A program made the position numbers and the translations under genes. Below the pieces are notes generated by a model. The model saw only the letters and a list, made by a program, of their open reading frames with translations. It made no database searches and was not told the origin of the DNA. DNA of 22,280 nucleotides. Origin: a virus. The stretch lies in the IMG/VR virus record IMGVR_UViG_3300032116_001431, positions 1-22,280 of that record. One strand, given 5' to 3'. This document shows positions 7,617-15,700 of this stretch, in pieces. Position 1 is the stretch's first letter, and the number at the start of each line of letters is the position of its first letter.

Positions 7617-8452
7617 TGTTTGCTGCGGGTGTTGTCGCTGCTTCGGCTAAAGATACGAGCCGTCAATGGGCTTCGGGTGGTACGGTCACGTTTACTGGTG
7701 CGTACACGGTTCATAGTTTTACTTCAACTGGTTCGTCATCGTTTGTTGCTGGTGGTGCTGGTTCTAAAGACATTGAGTATTTAGTTGTTGCAGGCGGTGG
7801 CGGCGGCGGTGTAGCGGTTCAAGGCGGCGGCGGTGGCGGCGGTGCTGGCGGAATGAAAACTGGCACACTTAGTAGCAAAGCCGCAGGTACATACACCGTT
7901 ACTGTTGGTGTTGGTGGTAATGGTGGGGCGACACCGACATCTGGTGATAACTCTGTTTTTGATTCTGTTACTTCTACTGGTGGCGGGTCTGGCGGCGAAA
8001 ACTCGTCAGGTGGCAACGGGCGTTCTGGTGGTTCTGGTGGTGGTGGTTGCGGTGATTCAACTGGCGGAACAGGAACTTCTGGCCAAGGTAACAATGGTGG
8101 TGATGGTGTTCCGTCTGGTTCTTCTGCTGGCGGTGGCGGAGGTGGTGGTGCTAGTGCTGCAGGTGCAAACTCAGATGCAGCATCACCATACGGTAAAGGC
8201 GGAGATGGTACTGCATCATCTATAACTGGTGCATCTATTACATACGCTGGTGGTGGTGGAGGTGGACGTTCCAACTTTGCTACAAGTGGTGATGGCGGTT
8301 CAGGTGGTGGCGGTAAAGGTGCTACTAATGCTGCTGTTGCTGTTGCTGGTACTGCCAATACTGGTGGCGGTGGCGGCGGTGGTTCGTCAGGTGTTGCTCG
8401 CCCTGCTGCTGCTGGTGGTTCAGGAATAGTTGTCGTCAGGTATCTATCGTAG
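7616..8452 (+). CDS. Glycine-rich tail protein (putative adhesin)
   Basis: A 278-residue protein starting at the ATG at 7616, which overlaps the previous stop (TGATG); an in-frame ATG 30 bases earlier is rejected because it lies inside the fibre gene. The N-terminal 60 residues are strand-like (GTVTFTGAYTVHSFTSTGSS), then IEYLVVAGGGGGG begins a long region of poly-glycine islands (runs of three to seven Gly) separated by short strands, ending in GSGIVVVRYLS. This layout matches the glycine-rich tail domain widespread in phage fibres. Poly-glycine islands are known to fold as packed PGII helices in T-even-type gp38 adhesins; whether that holds here is inference. GGT/GGC repeats dominate the DNA, so length may vary by slippage. 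It sits between two fibre genes. Confidence 0.75.
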   Translation: MFAAGVVAASAKDTSRQWASGGTVTFTGAYTVHSFTSTGSSSFVAGGAGSKDIEYLVVAGGGGGGVAVQGGGGGGGAGGMKTGTLSSKAAGTYTVTVGVGGNGGATPTSGDNSVFDSVTSTGGGSGGENSSGGNGRSGGSGGGGCGDSTGGTGTSGQGNNGGDGVPSGSSAGGGGGGGASAAGANSDAASPYGKGGDGTASSITGASITYAGGGGGGRSNFATSGDGGSGGGGKGATNAAVAVAGTANTGGGGGGGSSGVARPAAAGGSGIVVVRYLS

Positions 8453-8458
8453 GAAACA

Positions 8459-10453
8459 ATGGCAACAACCCCCCGTGACCAACCTCCCGTAAGTATTTGG
8501 ACCGCCCCCTTATTGGGGGCGTTACGTTCTGCTGACGCTAAAACACTGCAACACATTTTCACATCTTTAAAAGAATATTTAAAAGTATTAGATGAATCTG
8601 TAACAGCAAATACATACACACTTGCTATTGGCACGGTAAGTACTGGCACACCATCTGCTGCCACAATAACTGGCACATTCCCTGTTCAAACATTGAACTT
8701 AACATTAGAGCCAGGACCAACTGGAGCGACTGGTGCCACAGGTCCAACAGGTGCGACAGGTCCTCAAGGACCACAAGGCATACAGGGTATACAGGGTGAC
8801 CCTGGTGCTACTGGTCCGACAGGTGCAACTGGTCCAACAGGTGCTACGGGTGCGACAGGTCCACAAGGACCACAAGGTTTTAGTGTTTTAAATGGAACTG
8901 TTGCTCCTACTTCTCTTGACGGCGTTGATGGCGATTTCTGGATTAATACAACAACTGATGAAATTTATGGTCCCAAAACTGCTGGTGTGTGGGGGTCTCC
9001 AACTAGTTTGATTGGTCCTACTGGACCTCAGGGGCCTACTGGTGCAACAGGTCCCCAAGGACCTGCTGGCACTTTAGGTTCTGCCGTTCTTGATGACTTG
9101 AGTGACGTGACTATAACATCTGCTTCAACTGGTCAGATGTTGAAGTATTCTGGTAGTGGTCAGTGGATTAACACAAACATTTTGGATGCTGTTGATTCTA
9201 TTTCTAGTCCAGAGTTTGTGCAGTTCGATTTAGCTCCTACTGCCCCCAATAATGTCGGTAAACTTATGTGGTCTGCCGATGACGGAACTTTTACATATTT
9301 ATTAGCTGGCGGTAACGTTGAGGCTTTTATCGGTCAAGCAGAATACCAGTTGGTGTACAACAATACTGGTTCTACTTTAACTAAGGGTCAGGTTGTTTAT
9401 GTTGATGGTGCACAGGGTCAACGTATACGTGTTGCTTTAGCTGATGCCGACTCTGAAACAACATCTAGTAAAACTTTTGGTGTTGTAGCTGAGTCTATAG
9501 CGAATGGTGCTGAAGGTTTTGTTACTACTAGCGGAATGCTTCGTGGTATTGACACTAGTGCATATTCTGATGGTACTCCTTTGTGGGTGTCTTCTACGGC
9601 TGGTGCTGTTACCAGCACAGCCCCAACACCTCCTGCTCATGCCGTGTTTGTTGGCTGGGTTGTCAAGTCTCATGTTTCTTCTGGTGAGATTTTTGTAAAG
9701 ATTCAAAACGGTTTTGAGTTGAAAGAAATTCATGATGTGTTGATTTCTACTCCAACAAACAATCAAGGTATTTTTTATAATTCTACTACTTCTTTGTGGG
9801 AGAATAAAGATGTTCCTGGTGTTGTGCCTGCTGGTGCTTTGATGCCGTTTGCTGGTTCTTCTGCTCCTAGTGGCTGGTTGTTATGTTTTGGTCAGGCTAT
9901 TAGTAGAACAACGTATGCATCGTTGTTCACCACTATTGGAACTACTTATGGTGTTGGTGATGGTTCTACAACGTTTAACCTTCCTGATTTGCGTGGTCGT
10001 GTTGTAGCTGGTGAAGACGATATGGGTGGTACATCCGCTAACAGGTTAACGAACTTGTCTGGCGGTTTAGATGGTGACGTTTTGGGTGCGACTGGTGGTT
10101 CGGAAAGCCACACATTGACTACTGCTCAGGTACCTAATCATGGTCACACGACTAGTTCTTTTAGTACTGCTGGGTCTCACAGCCACAACACGATTGGCGA
10201 CCACAACCACGTTGTTCAGGGGCGTGCAAGTACCAGTACAACTGCTCACAGTCATGCTGGAGGTAGATTTGCTAAAGCTCCAAGCACTGGTACTACAAAC
10301 TCTGATGAGAATACCGTTACTGGTGGTGGTCACACTCACTCGGCGGATGGTGGTCACACCCACACTTTGACTGTTGATTCTACGGCTGGTGGCGGTGGTG
10401 CCCACAATAACGTCCAGCCGACCATTATTTTGAACTACATCATTAAAACATGA
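8459..10453 (+). CDS. Collagen-like tail fibre with tail-collar C-terminal domain
   Basis: A 664-residue protein with AGGA before the ATG. Residues 1-80 form a predicted helical attachment region with a coil ([20 protein letters not shown]). G-X-Y collagen-like repeats occur at about residues 86-140 ([13 protein letters not shown] type) and again at 186-206, separated by a small [16 protein letters not shown] domain common beside phage collagen tracts. A beta-rich middle follows. Near residues 455-530 is a phage tail-collar domain ([20 protein letters not shown], then [20 protein letters not shown]). The last 110 residues hold six H-x-H motifs (HGH, HSH, HNH, HSH, HTH, HTH), like metal-binding short-fibre tips, and end in [15 protein letters not shown], the normal collar ending. 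It probably trimerises and binds the host surface. Confidence 0.85.
   Translation: MATTPRDQPPVSIWTAPLLGALRSADAKTLQHIFTSLKEYLKVLDESVTANTYTLAIGTVSTGTPSAATITGTFPVQTLNLTLEPGPTGATGATGPTGATGPQGPQGIQGIQGDPGATGPTGATGPTGATGATGPQGPQGFSVLNGTVAPTSLDGVDGDFWINTTTDEIYGPKTAGVWGSPTSLIGPTGPQGPTGATGPQGPAGTLGSAVLDDLSDVTITSASTGQMLKYSGSGQWINTNILDAVDSISSPEFVQFDLAPTAPNNVGKLMWSADDGTFTYLLAGGNVEAFIGQAEYQLVYNNTGSTLTKGQVVYVDGAQGQRIRVALADADSETTSSKTFGVVAESIANGAEGFVTTSGMLRGIDTSAYSDGTPLWVSSTAGAVTSTAPTPPAHAVFVGWVVKSHVSSGEIFVKIQNGFELKEIHDVLISTPTNNQGIFYNSTTSLWENKDVPGVVPAGALMPFAGSSAPSGWLLCFGQAISRTTYASLFTTIGTTYGVGDGSTTFNLPDLRGRVVAGEDDMGGTSANRLTNLSGGLDGDVLGATGGSESHTLTTAQVPNHGHTTSSFSTAGSHSHNTIGDHNHVVQGRASTSTTAHSHAGGRFAKAPSTGTTNSDENTVTGGGHTHSADGGHTHTLTVDSTAGGGGAHNNVQPTIILNYIIKT
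8503..8521 (+). promoter_or_regulatory. GC hairpin inside the 5' end of the collagen-like fibre gene
   Basis: CGCCCCC-TTATT-GGGGGCG: a perfect 7-bp stem with a five-base loop, 45 bases after the start codon. It lies in coding sequence with no U-tract after it. It could slow ribosomes or polymerase and tune fibre output, or be a chance effect of the encoded residues (TAPLLGAL). The structure is seen; the role is uncertain. Confidence 0.4.
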
Positions 10454-10459
10454 TAAATG

Positions 10460-10481
10460 TGACGATTGAGCCTATTTCTAG
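10460..10481 (+). promoter_or_regulatory. Recurrent intergenic element, copy 3 (TGACGA...CTATTTCTAG)
   Basis: TGACGA, TTGAGC, CTATTTCTAG, in the 37-base gap between the fibre gene and the next block. It matches the copies at 4549 and 12772 in the ACGA core, the six-base spacing and YTATTT. Unlike them it is followed by a normal ribosome site (GGGAG, 10481-10485). Possibly a late promoter. Confidence 0.3.
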
Positions 10482-10490
10482 GGAGACTTT

Positions 10491-10931
10491 ATGAGTAACG
10501 TGGATTTCTTTGATTATGAGGGGCAGAAAGGGGCTGCTGGCAGCTCTTATGGTGCTTCCACAGCCAAGAACGCCTACGCACGCTTCCTAGCCCAGCAGAG
10601 GGGTGCTAGACGCAAGTTTGACATCCAGCAGGGTTATGAGCAGCAAGCTCCTCGTGTTGTTTCTAGTTTTACTCGTCGTGGGCTGGCTGGTCCGGGTGTT
10701 CGGTCTGGTGTGTATGAGCGTGGTTTAACCGAGTTTGCTAAGAGGAATCTTGATGAGTTGACTAGTGCCCAGCAAGATATGTCGGATGCTTTGCAGGGTT
10801 TGGATTTATCTGATGCTGAGTTGTTGGCTGGCTATCAGCAACGTTTGCTAGATATTGAAGGTGAGAAGAATCGCAAGATTGCCGAGCAAGCTGCGCTTCT
10901 TCGTGGGTTTCAACCGTTTTTAGGAGGATGA
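10491..10931 (+). CDS. Unknown virion-cluster protein (possible ejection protein)
   Basis: A 146-residue protein of no recognised family. GGGAG stands five bases before the ATG. The N-terminus has G-S-S-Y-G-A-S at residues 17-23, echoed at the same position in the giant protein at 12793. Residues 24-60 are basic and helical (AYARFLAQQRGARRKFDIQ); residues 55-80 are Gly/Arg-rich (RRGLAGPGVRSGVYERG); residues 80-140 are one long charged helix (ELTSAQQDMSDALQGLDLSD, then LLDIEGEKNRKIAEQAALLR). No membrane segment or Cys. It is first of four proteins between the fibres and the lysin, the slot of ejection proteins in podoviruses such as T7 (gp14-16), so an ejected virion protein is the best guess. 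Its stop lies inside the ATGATGATG preceding the next gene. Confidence 0.6.
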   Translation: MSNVDFFDYEGQKGAAGSSYGASTAKNAYARFLAQQRGARRKFDIQQGYEQQAPRVVSSFTRRGLAGPGVRSGVYERGLTEFAKRNLDELTSAQQDMSDALQGLDLSDAELLAGYQQRLLDIEGEKNRKIAEQAALLRGFQPFLGG

Positions 10932-10933
10932 TG

Positions 10934-11986
10934 ATGGCATCTCGTAGACAAACTATGGACAAGGTTCCAAATGTTGATAAACAAAAAAGAGACAGGGAAA
11001 AAGTAGAGAAAGCTTTTGGTGGACAAAATTTTGGTGACTGGTTAAAGTCTATTCCTGGTCAGATTATGCGCCAAGACTTTGGTCGTGAATATCCGTCAAG
11101 ACAGGCAAATTCTACTTCAAATTTTACTCCAACACGTTCGTCGAGCATGCGTGGAGCATGGTCTCCAGCTGGACCTGGGGAACCAAGCACAGCAGAAATT
11201 CTTGAAGGTTTAGGTTTGGATGGTGGTTCACCCACTGACAATATTTATGGTCAGACTGGTGCCGGTGGTTTTTCTGATTTGTTGCGTTTGTTTGGCTCAA
11301 TGAGTGGCGGAGGTGGTAGTTCTGCTGAGGCTGCAAAAGCCAAAGCCGAACTAGAGAAACAAAAAATTATGCAACGCAATCTAAATCGCTATGGCGGTTT
11401 GATTGCTGGAATGATTAATGATGGTGGATACCGCCAACAGCAAGACGCATTGCTGGGTGAATTGCAGAAACAATACTCTGCTGCTACACCAACAATCAAT
11501 ACTGCTGTGGATGCACTCAAGGCCCAGATTTCTGGTCAAGTTAATCCTTATGCAAACATGCAGGCACAGAATGTTGAGGTTACTCCACAGTTGCAACAAC
11601 TGTTGGAGTCTCAGGGTGTAAGCGCAACTCCTTTGCAGGAGTTTGCTTCTGCTTTGCAGGCACAAAATCAAGGTCAGGCTACTGCTTTTAATAATTTAGC
11701 CCAACAGTTAGGTGGGGCTTTTGAGACTGGTCGTACTGGTCAGATGACTGGTGCTGAGGCTATGCGTGCGCAGGCTTTAGCTGCGCTTGAGGGTGCACGT
11801 GCTGGTTATGGTACACAGCTTGAATCTCAGGCTGCTACAGCAAGGAATGATTTGCTTGGTTTGTTGTTGAACGCTGTTGGTCAGGGTGCGAATGTTCCAG
11901 GTTTGGGTGATTTGCTTGGTGTTCAACCTAAGCCTAAAAATCCTAAACCAAAGAACCCTAAACCTAGGAATGGGAGGAATAGGTAA
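10934..11986 (+). CDS. Unknown virion-cluster protein, Gln/Ala-rich (possible ejection protein)
   Basis: A 350-residue protein. Three ATGs run in tandem from 10928; the third (10934) is chosen because AGGAGG at 10922-10927 lies six bases before it and touches the first. The first 120 residues are basic, Ser/Pro/Gly-rich and probably disordered. From about 120 it is helical and rich in Ala, Gln and Leu (AEAAKAKAELEKQKIMQRNL, then LGELQKQYSAATPTINTAVD and AEAMRAQALAALEGARAGYG). The C-terminus is a basic KPKNP repeat ending in NGRNR. No enzyme motif is seen. Ala/Gln-rich helical proteins with basic ends are usual among podovirus internal proteins that leave the head with the DNA; this is an inference from position and composition. 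Its stop overlaps the next start (TAATG). Confidence 0.6.
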   Translation: MASRRQTMDKVPNVDKQKRDREKVEKAFGGQNFGDWLKSIPGQIMRQDFGREYPSRQANSTSNFTPTRSSSMRGAWSPAGPGEPSTAEILEGLGLDGGSPTDNIYGQTGAGGFSDLLRLFGSMSGGGGSSAEAAKAKAELEKQKIMQRNLNRYGGLIAGMINDGGYRQQQDALLGELQKQYSAATPTINTAVDALKAQISGQVNPYANMQAQNVEVTPQLQQLLESQGVSATPLQEFASALQAQNQGQATAFNNLAQQLGGAFETGRTGQMTGAEAMRAQALAALEGARAGYGTQLESQAATARNDLLGLLLNAVGQGANVPGLGDLLGVQPKPKNPKPKNPKPRNGRNR

Positions 11987-12774
11987 TGGCTACTTCTTCT
12001 GAAATGAATGCGTTTATGAAGTATCTTGAGATGCTTCTTAGCCCAGAGTTTGCTGTAATGACTGGAACGTACGACCCTCTTTCTTTGGTTGATGAAGGTG
12101 AGGAATCCAGTTTACCTTTTACTCAGTCTTTGTTGGCTAGCCCTAACGAAGACATCAAGGGTGTCTTCAGTGGTTTGGTTAGTGGTCAGCTTGACCCTAT
12201 TAGTGCTAAGCAGCAGTTGCTTGAAGCTTTGGGTCCTGATTCTTCTACATGGATTAGTTCTGCTGTTGATACGGCTTTTGATGAAATTAATGAATCTACT
12301 TCTTCTTCTTCACGTTCTAGCAAGAAGAAGGATAAGACTATTTTTGAGGAGGGTTATTTGCCTAACCCTCTTGAAACGTATGCGCAGATGCCGGACCTTG
12401 CTCCGATGTCTCCCGAGGTTCAGAATAGGTTGTCGAAGGTTGATGAAAATCTTGCAAAGATTTCATCTATTACGAATCCTGCACCAAAATCAAAGTTTGG
12501 TGGGGTAGCTAAAAAGGCTTTGTTGTCTCAGGGTTTGGGACTGGATACTTCTGCTTTGGACCCTGCTGTGGCTAAACAGATTCAGTCTTTGTCTCCTGCA
12601 CGTAAGAAGGCTTTGGTGAAGACATTGGAGGGGGAGCGTGTGAAGCAGGAGGGGCTGCGACAGGAGTATCTGGCAAAGAATGTCCAGTCTTTGGAATCTG
12701 CTGGTCGTACCCCATTTGTGGATACTCTGTCTCGTCGTGCTGCGATGCTTTCGCAGTTGCGTGGGATGAAGTAA
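11986..12774 (+). CDS. Unknown virion-cluster protein (possible ejection protein)
   Basis: A 262-residue protein overlapping the previous stop by one base (TAATG); GGGAGG at 11972-11977 serves as a ribosome site. The first 100 residues are acidic and helical (MKYLEMLLSPEFAVMTGTYD, with a helix ending in AVDTAFDEIN), then comes a Ser-rich basic linker (STSSSSRSSKKKDK) at about 104-117, a Pro-containing middle, and a basic helical C-terminus (SPARKKALVKTLEGERVKQE, ending in SRRAAMLSQLRGMK). No known domain or catalytic motif was recognised. The acid-to-basic polarity, the serine linker, and its place between two helical proteins suggest a structural or DNA-escort role with the neighbours. Its stop TAA is the first three bases of the conserved element before the giant gene. 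Confidence 0.6.
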   Translation: MATSSEMNAFMKYLEMLLSPEFAVMTGTYDPLSLVDEGEESSLPFTQSLLASPNEDIKGVFSGLVSGQLDPISAKQQLLEALGPDSSTWISSAVDTAFDEINESTSSSSRSSKKKDKTIFEEGYLPNPLETYAQMPDLAPMSPEVQNRLSKVDENLAKISSITNPAPKSKFGGVAKKALLSQGLGLDTSALDPAVAKQIQSLSPARKKALVKTLEGERVKQEGLRQEYLAKNVQSLESAGRTPFVDTLSRRAAMLSQLRGMK

Positions 12775-12795
12775 CGATTTTCCTTATTTAGTATG
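12772..12795 (+). promoter_or_regulatory. Recurrent intergenic element, copy 4 (TAACGA...TTATTTAGTATG)
   Basis: TAACGA, TTTTCC, TTATTTAGT, ending in the ATG of the giant gene. TAACGA at the preceding stop codon and TATTTAGTATG at the start are identical to the copy at 4549, with the same six-base core spacing. There is no Shine-Dalgarno here, so the element may carry both transcription and translation signals. Confidence 0.4.
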
Positions 12796-15700
12796 GCTGT
12801 TGACCCCCGTTTAGAACTTGCTCGCCGTATTGCTGCCCAGGGCGGTAGTGCTTATGGGGCTTCCGGAAACTCTTTGAAACAGCAGGCTGCTGCTAATTAT
12901 GCAGCATATTCTTCTAAGAAGAAAACTGGTTCTGCAGATTCTGGTGGTCCTGGTGGTTGGAAGGGTCTTATTGCTGGGGCTTTGGAAAGTCCTTTAGGTA
13001 AGGCAATCACAAAACCTTTGGAGGTTTTGGATTTGGGTCGTGCCGGTATTGTTTCTGGTATCAAGGAACTTGCTGACCTTGTTGACATGAACGAGAACAC
13101 CAAGGCTTCTTGGAATGATTTTGTTGGGCAAACACAGAGGCATATTGGTTTTGGTGATATTCTTGCCGAGTCTGGTGGTTTAGGTAATAAGTGGCTTGAC
13201 CGTATTGCTGGTTTTGCTGGTGATGTTGTTACTGACCCGTTGACGTATTTGACGTTGGGTGGTTCTGCTGTTGCCGGTGTAACCGGTCGTGCTGCGAGCT
13301 CTGCTGCTATTGCTCGTCAGGGTGTACAGAATGTTGCTCGTGGTCGCATAACTAAAGAAGCTTTGGATGACATTATTACTCGTGCTGGTAAGTATGGTGT
13401 TGGTGATTTAACTAGTGCTGAGCGCACTATGTTTGGTTTTAGCCAGCCAGGTATTTATTTTAATAATAAGTATCGTCTTGTTGGTGGCAAGACTGGCGAG
13501 AATATTTCTCGCAAGCTTGCTCGTGGTCGTGCACGTATTACTGGTTCTGGTCCTGTTCAGAAATTGGTGACCACTAGGGATGGTTTGTTGCGTAGCGCAC
13601 CTCAGGGTCTTGAAGAGGCTATTACGAAGTTGGCTACTGGTCGTGGTGCTATTAGTGCTACACAGGCTGCTACGTTTATTGCAAGTAATAATGAACGTGC
13701 TGCTGTTGGTGGTGCTTTTGCTGGTACATGGAGTGCTGTTGGTCGTGAGCTAGGAAAATCTATTGATGGCAATGAGGAAGCAATTGCTATTACTCGTGCC
13801 TTGGAGTCTGGTGCTGACCCCAATAATATTAAGGCTGCTACATTCAGGAAGTTTTTTGACGATGTTCGTGAGTCTTTCAAACTTTCCACTGGTGAGGAAA
13901 TTGGCTATTTAGATAACTATGTTCCTCACATTTGGAGTCGCTCTGGTCGTCGTTTGTTGGCTGGTGATGAGGAGTTGGCTCGTGATTTGGGTGCAACAAT
14001 GTTTGCTACCGTTGATGATGTTACACAGTCCCCTTTTGCTCAGGCTCGACGTATTAAGGCTGGTAAATACAAGATTCTTGGCAAGGAAGTAATTTTCAAG
14101 ACTGGTACTGCTGAGGATATTAATGCTACTTTGCGTCGTGCTTTCCCAGACCGTATTACTGAAGATGTTTTAGAAACAGATATTCGTCGCATTGCAGACG
14201 CATATGTTCAGGGTATGGGTAAAGGTGTTGGCGATAAAGCTTTGGTTGAAACACTGAAGAAAATGGGTGTCGGTATTGACGACAAAGAAGCTTTTAAGTT
14301 TGTTAAAGATATAGCTGGCACAAAAGAAGCTAACCGTGCTGCTGCAGCAGAAATGAAAGAACTCCTTGACGGAACTGCTGACGCTTTGAAGAGTCTCGAG
14401 ACTAGTGCCAAACAGTCAATAACTCTTGCTACGAAGAGTTTGAAAGACCTTTTGGCTGTTCGTTTGTCTAACCAGAAAAAAGTTTTTCAGGATTTGGTTC
14501 AGCGTTCAGACAATATATTTTCACAGATGTCTAGTGATGCCCTCTCTGTGGATGCAAAAATTTCTGCTTTACATGCTGAACAACTTGATTTATCAGACGC
14601 AATTAAACTTAACGAAAATATTCGTATAGCAAAAATTACTAAACTTAATAACGATATTGCCAAGCATGGCGAAGACATGCGTGCTTTACGCAAAGACCGT
14701 CTTGCTATTCGCAGAGAGTTAATGAACGAAGTTGAAGACGTTAAGGCTCGTTCCAACCAACTAAACGCCACTTTGGATACATACAATGATATGGCTGAAA
14801 CGTTGCAGAAACTAAAAGACGATGTTGATAAGAAAGTCAACATGGGCAAAAAGTTTGAGAGCAAACTTCCAGAGGCTGCTAAGCAGGCGATGGGTAAATC
14901 AACCATCAAGCAGCAGCAACAGCTTGACGCTGTTTCTACTGGTCGTCCAGCTGAAGAAGTGACACAGGTTGTACGCATTGGCACACAGGGTGATGAGTCT
15001 TTTGGTTTGGCTAAACGTCTGCGTCTTGATGGTGAGTCTACTGGTTATCTGTTGCGTCGTTCTATTGATAATGCTGGGTTGATTCTTCCTGATGATGTAA
15101 TGGAAGAAGTTACCCGTATTAAAGATTTGATTTATGATTCAGTTGCTCGTGGTGGTGTTGTTCCTGAGCAGAAACTTAATCGTGCTTTGCAGAATGTTCA
15201 GCGTTTTGAAGCCGATGTTATAAAGAAGCAAAATGCTTTAAATGGAAAGCGTGGACGTAATCTTTCGGCTTCCACAATCAGGAAAGCTGAGAATGATTTA
15301 TATAATGCGCAGAAGAGACTAGAAAATGCGCAAAAGATATATAAGGATTTAACTGAAGGCGTTGATGGCAGTGTTGTTCGTGGGGAGTTCCGTTTCCAGC
15401 CAGAAATTCCGGATTCCAATACTAAACAGTTTTTAGATGAAGCTCGTCAAGAGCTGAATTCTTTGCGTGGTCAGCTTGAGAATATAACCACTCCACAGAT
15501 TAGACAAATTGATTCTGGTGTTCGTTCTTTGACTGCAATGCGTGAAACTGCTGGTCCAAATTTACAGCGCATCGATGATGAAATTAGGCGTTTGGGTCTA
15601 ATTAAAGAACGTGCTGTTCGTGAAGAAACAGCAAGAATTAATAGATTGATTCAAGAAGCTGAATCCAATGTTAAAAGACTTGGTGCTATTTCTCGTGCTT

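Noticed and set aside
7819-8676. A 285-residue Pro-rich open frame on the minus strand
   Set aside because: It is the complement of the glycine-rich gene: GGN codons read backwards as CCN and give no stops. It runs across a real gene boundary and has no ribosome site.
8710-9070. Short direct repeats that might suggest a CRISPR or satellite array
   Set aside because: The repeats encode in-frame G-X-Y collagen-like triplets of a fibre; there are no regular spacers.
7616-10453. A diversity-generating retroelement acting on the fibre genes
   Set aside because: No reverse transcriptase gene or template-repeat/variable-repeat pair was seen in the window.
12089-12508. A 139-residue Leu/Arg-rich plus-strand frame
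   Set aside because: It is the frame-shifted reading of the Ser/Leu-rich 262-residue gene; its poly-Leu look comes from out-of-frame codons.
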